This document shows, in pieces, positions 63,074 to 64,000 of a stretch of DNA of 64,000 bases. A program made the translations under genes and the position numbers. A model generated the notes under the pieces. The model saw nothing but the letters and a program-made list of their open reading frames with translations, had not been told where the DNA came from and searched no databases. This stretch comes from Pyrenophora tritici-repentis. Its lineage: Eukaryota > Ascomycota > Dothideomycetes > Pleosporales > Pleosporaceae. The stretch spans positions 7,006,001 through 7,070,000 of the forward strand of contig NC_089390.1 in the NCBI RefSeq assembly GCF_003171515.1, in the 5' to 3' direction. Position 1 is the first letter of the stretch; each line of letters opens with the position of its first letter.

Positions 63074-63540
63074 GGTGAGTTAACTGTTGATATCTGGAAT
63101 CTTGATGTAGTTGCTTCTGAGACTGGTGGCAGGAACAAAGACTGTGCACTTTGGAACGTCAAGCTACGGTGCTGCCTGTAGGTAGGTCACTGCCTTGAAG
63201 GTAAACATTTGTTAGATAGCGGGGCTAGCTACTGCCCCACCACTAGAAACTCGTTGGCAGCATTGTCATCATATGCACTGTCAGACCATTGCAATATTAC
63301 AGTAGGAATGAAACCTCGCCTTAGTCTCTAATCTAATCCCCATGCTAGAGGAGACGCTTCACTGTGCCCTCAGCTGCACACCCAATTGTAATGCCAAGAC
63401 CACTTAATCGTCCACTTGTAGACTAGGCCAGAACGCGTCCCACGCGTCGAAAGGAGCAGGCGCGATAAACCCACCTTCCCTGGCAACCCCCTCACAACAT
63501 CAACACATGCATGATTGCTACCGTATAACGCACCGCAACA
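63074..63540. other. divergent promoter region of tubulin cofactor A and mcm4
   Basis: 467 nt between divergent starts. It includes CCCACGCGTCGAAAGG near 63438, where ACGCGT is the core of the MluI cell-cycle box bound by MBF in yeasts; that would fit control of an MCM gene but is only inferred. Confidence 0.45.
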
Positions 63541-64000
63541 ATGTCGTCACCTGAGAAGCGCCGCTCTCAGCGCACTTCGGCCTCGGCAACCCCGCGACGG
63601 AGTGGCCGTGGCCAAAATTCTCAGTTACCGCCCAGTAGCCCACCGCCAGTTGGCCCAGACGAGCAATTACAGTCTGAAGCCACGCAAGCCTCACAGCGCG
63701 GGTCTCAAGCAACTCCTAGAAATACCAGATTTCAGTCTGCATCTACACAATCCCCTCTGTTCTTCCGTTCCTCGCCTGCCAACCCATCGGGACAAGGGGC
63801 CGAGAATGGCGCAGATGAGAGCGATGGCGGAGCGACACCAAAGGCTTCTGCCATGACGATTGGGGGTATGCACAAGTTTATTCTAGACATTGAGAACCAT
63901 AATAACGAGTATAGACTCCTCGCCTATCCATTACGCTTCCAGTTCCAGTCCTGGCCGAGCCCGCAATGCCCAAAACAACATCCCTGGAAGCAGCAGCAGC
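63541..64000 (+). CDS. mcm4: MCM4 replicative helicase subunit, N-terminal part
   Basis: The ATG at 63541 opens a Ser/Pro/Arg-rich disordered region. A 49-nt intron (63866-63914; GTATGC to TATAG) joins MTIGG-type residues to DSSPIHYASSSSPGRARN, and the frame runs off the window end. The N-terminal tail with SPLFFRSSPAN and the SSSSPGR motif resembles fungal Mcm4, whose tail is a target for cell-cycle and DDK phosphorylation. The ATPase core lies outside the window, so the call rests on tail similarity alone. Confidence 0.72.
   Translation, partial: MSSPEKRRSQRTSASATPRRSGRGQNSQLPPSSPPPVGPDEQLQSEATQASQRGSQATPRNTRFQSASTQSPLFFRSSPANPSGQGAENGADESDGGATPKASAMTIGGMHKFILDIENHNNEYRLLAYPLRFQFQSWPSPQCPKQHPWKQQQ

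Overview
The window looks like a chromosome segment of a filamentous ascomycete. Genes carry short introns (about 44-66 nt) with GT..AG ends and often a CTAAC branch point. It also holds intron-bearing tRNA genes, an ApsA-type nuclear migration protein, a class II hydrophobin, a SAT4-type rhodopsin-domain protein and 2EXR/F-box-like proteins. The mix suggests Dothideomycetes, perhaps Pleosporales; that placement is inference, since no marker gene was searched. No virus, integron, CRISPR array or intact transposon was seen.

Layout. 0-5 kb: a CorA-like membrane protein gene on the minus strand, then about 2.4 kb with no gene but a hairpin-like inverted repeat. 5.2-5.9 kb: tRNA-Val(AAC) and, facing it, a degenerate tRNA-Gln(CUG). 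7-11 kb: apsA. 13.8-15 kb: the Hsp90 co-chaperone cns1. 16.6-21 kb: a 2EXR-type protein and mitochondrial serine hydroxymethyltransferase, divergently arranged. 21-27 kb: a Ser/Thr-rich membrane protein, mad1, ppm1 and rpb5; the last two share a 191-bp promoter. 27.8-35.2 kb: an uninterrupted 2435-codon DNMT5-type DNA methyltransferase/SNF2 ATPase, divergent from a 2H phosphoesterase gene. 37.5-39.3 kb: two convergent single-pass membrane protein genes. 40.6 kb: a tRNA-like gene with an abnormal anticodon region. 42-51.7 kb: accessory-type genes (SAT4-like receptor, small secreted protein, amino-acid permease, an unknown helical protein, hydrophobin) with long spacers. 52-58.9 kb: a repeat-rich membrane protein whose reading frame switches, a ketopantoate-reductase-like enzyme, another single-pass membrane protein and an F-box protein. 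60-64 kb: a compact housekeeping block of ela1, thoc7, tubulin cofactor A and the 5' part of mcm4.

Themes. Several genes serve genome maintenance and transcription (mad1, mcm4, rpb5, ela1, thoc7, dnmt5) or microtubule and nuclear positioning (apsA, tubulin cofactor A). The DNMT5 locus is the most notable. Two binuclear-zinc-cluster-like motifs precede the methyltransferase, the methyltransferase motif IV lacks the usual proline before the cysteine, and the acidic 3' end of the gene is tandemly duplicated just past its stop codon. Exon structures were worked out by hand from splice signals and reading frame and are not confirmed by transcripts.
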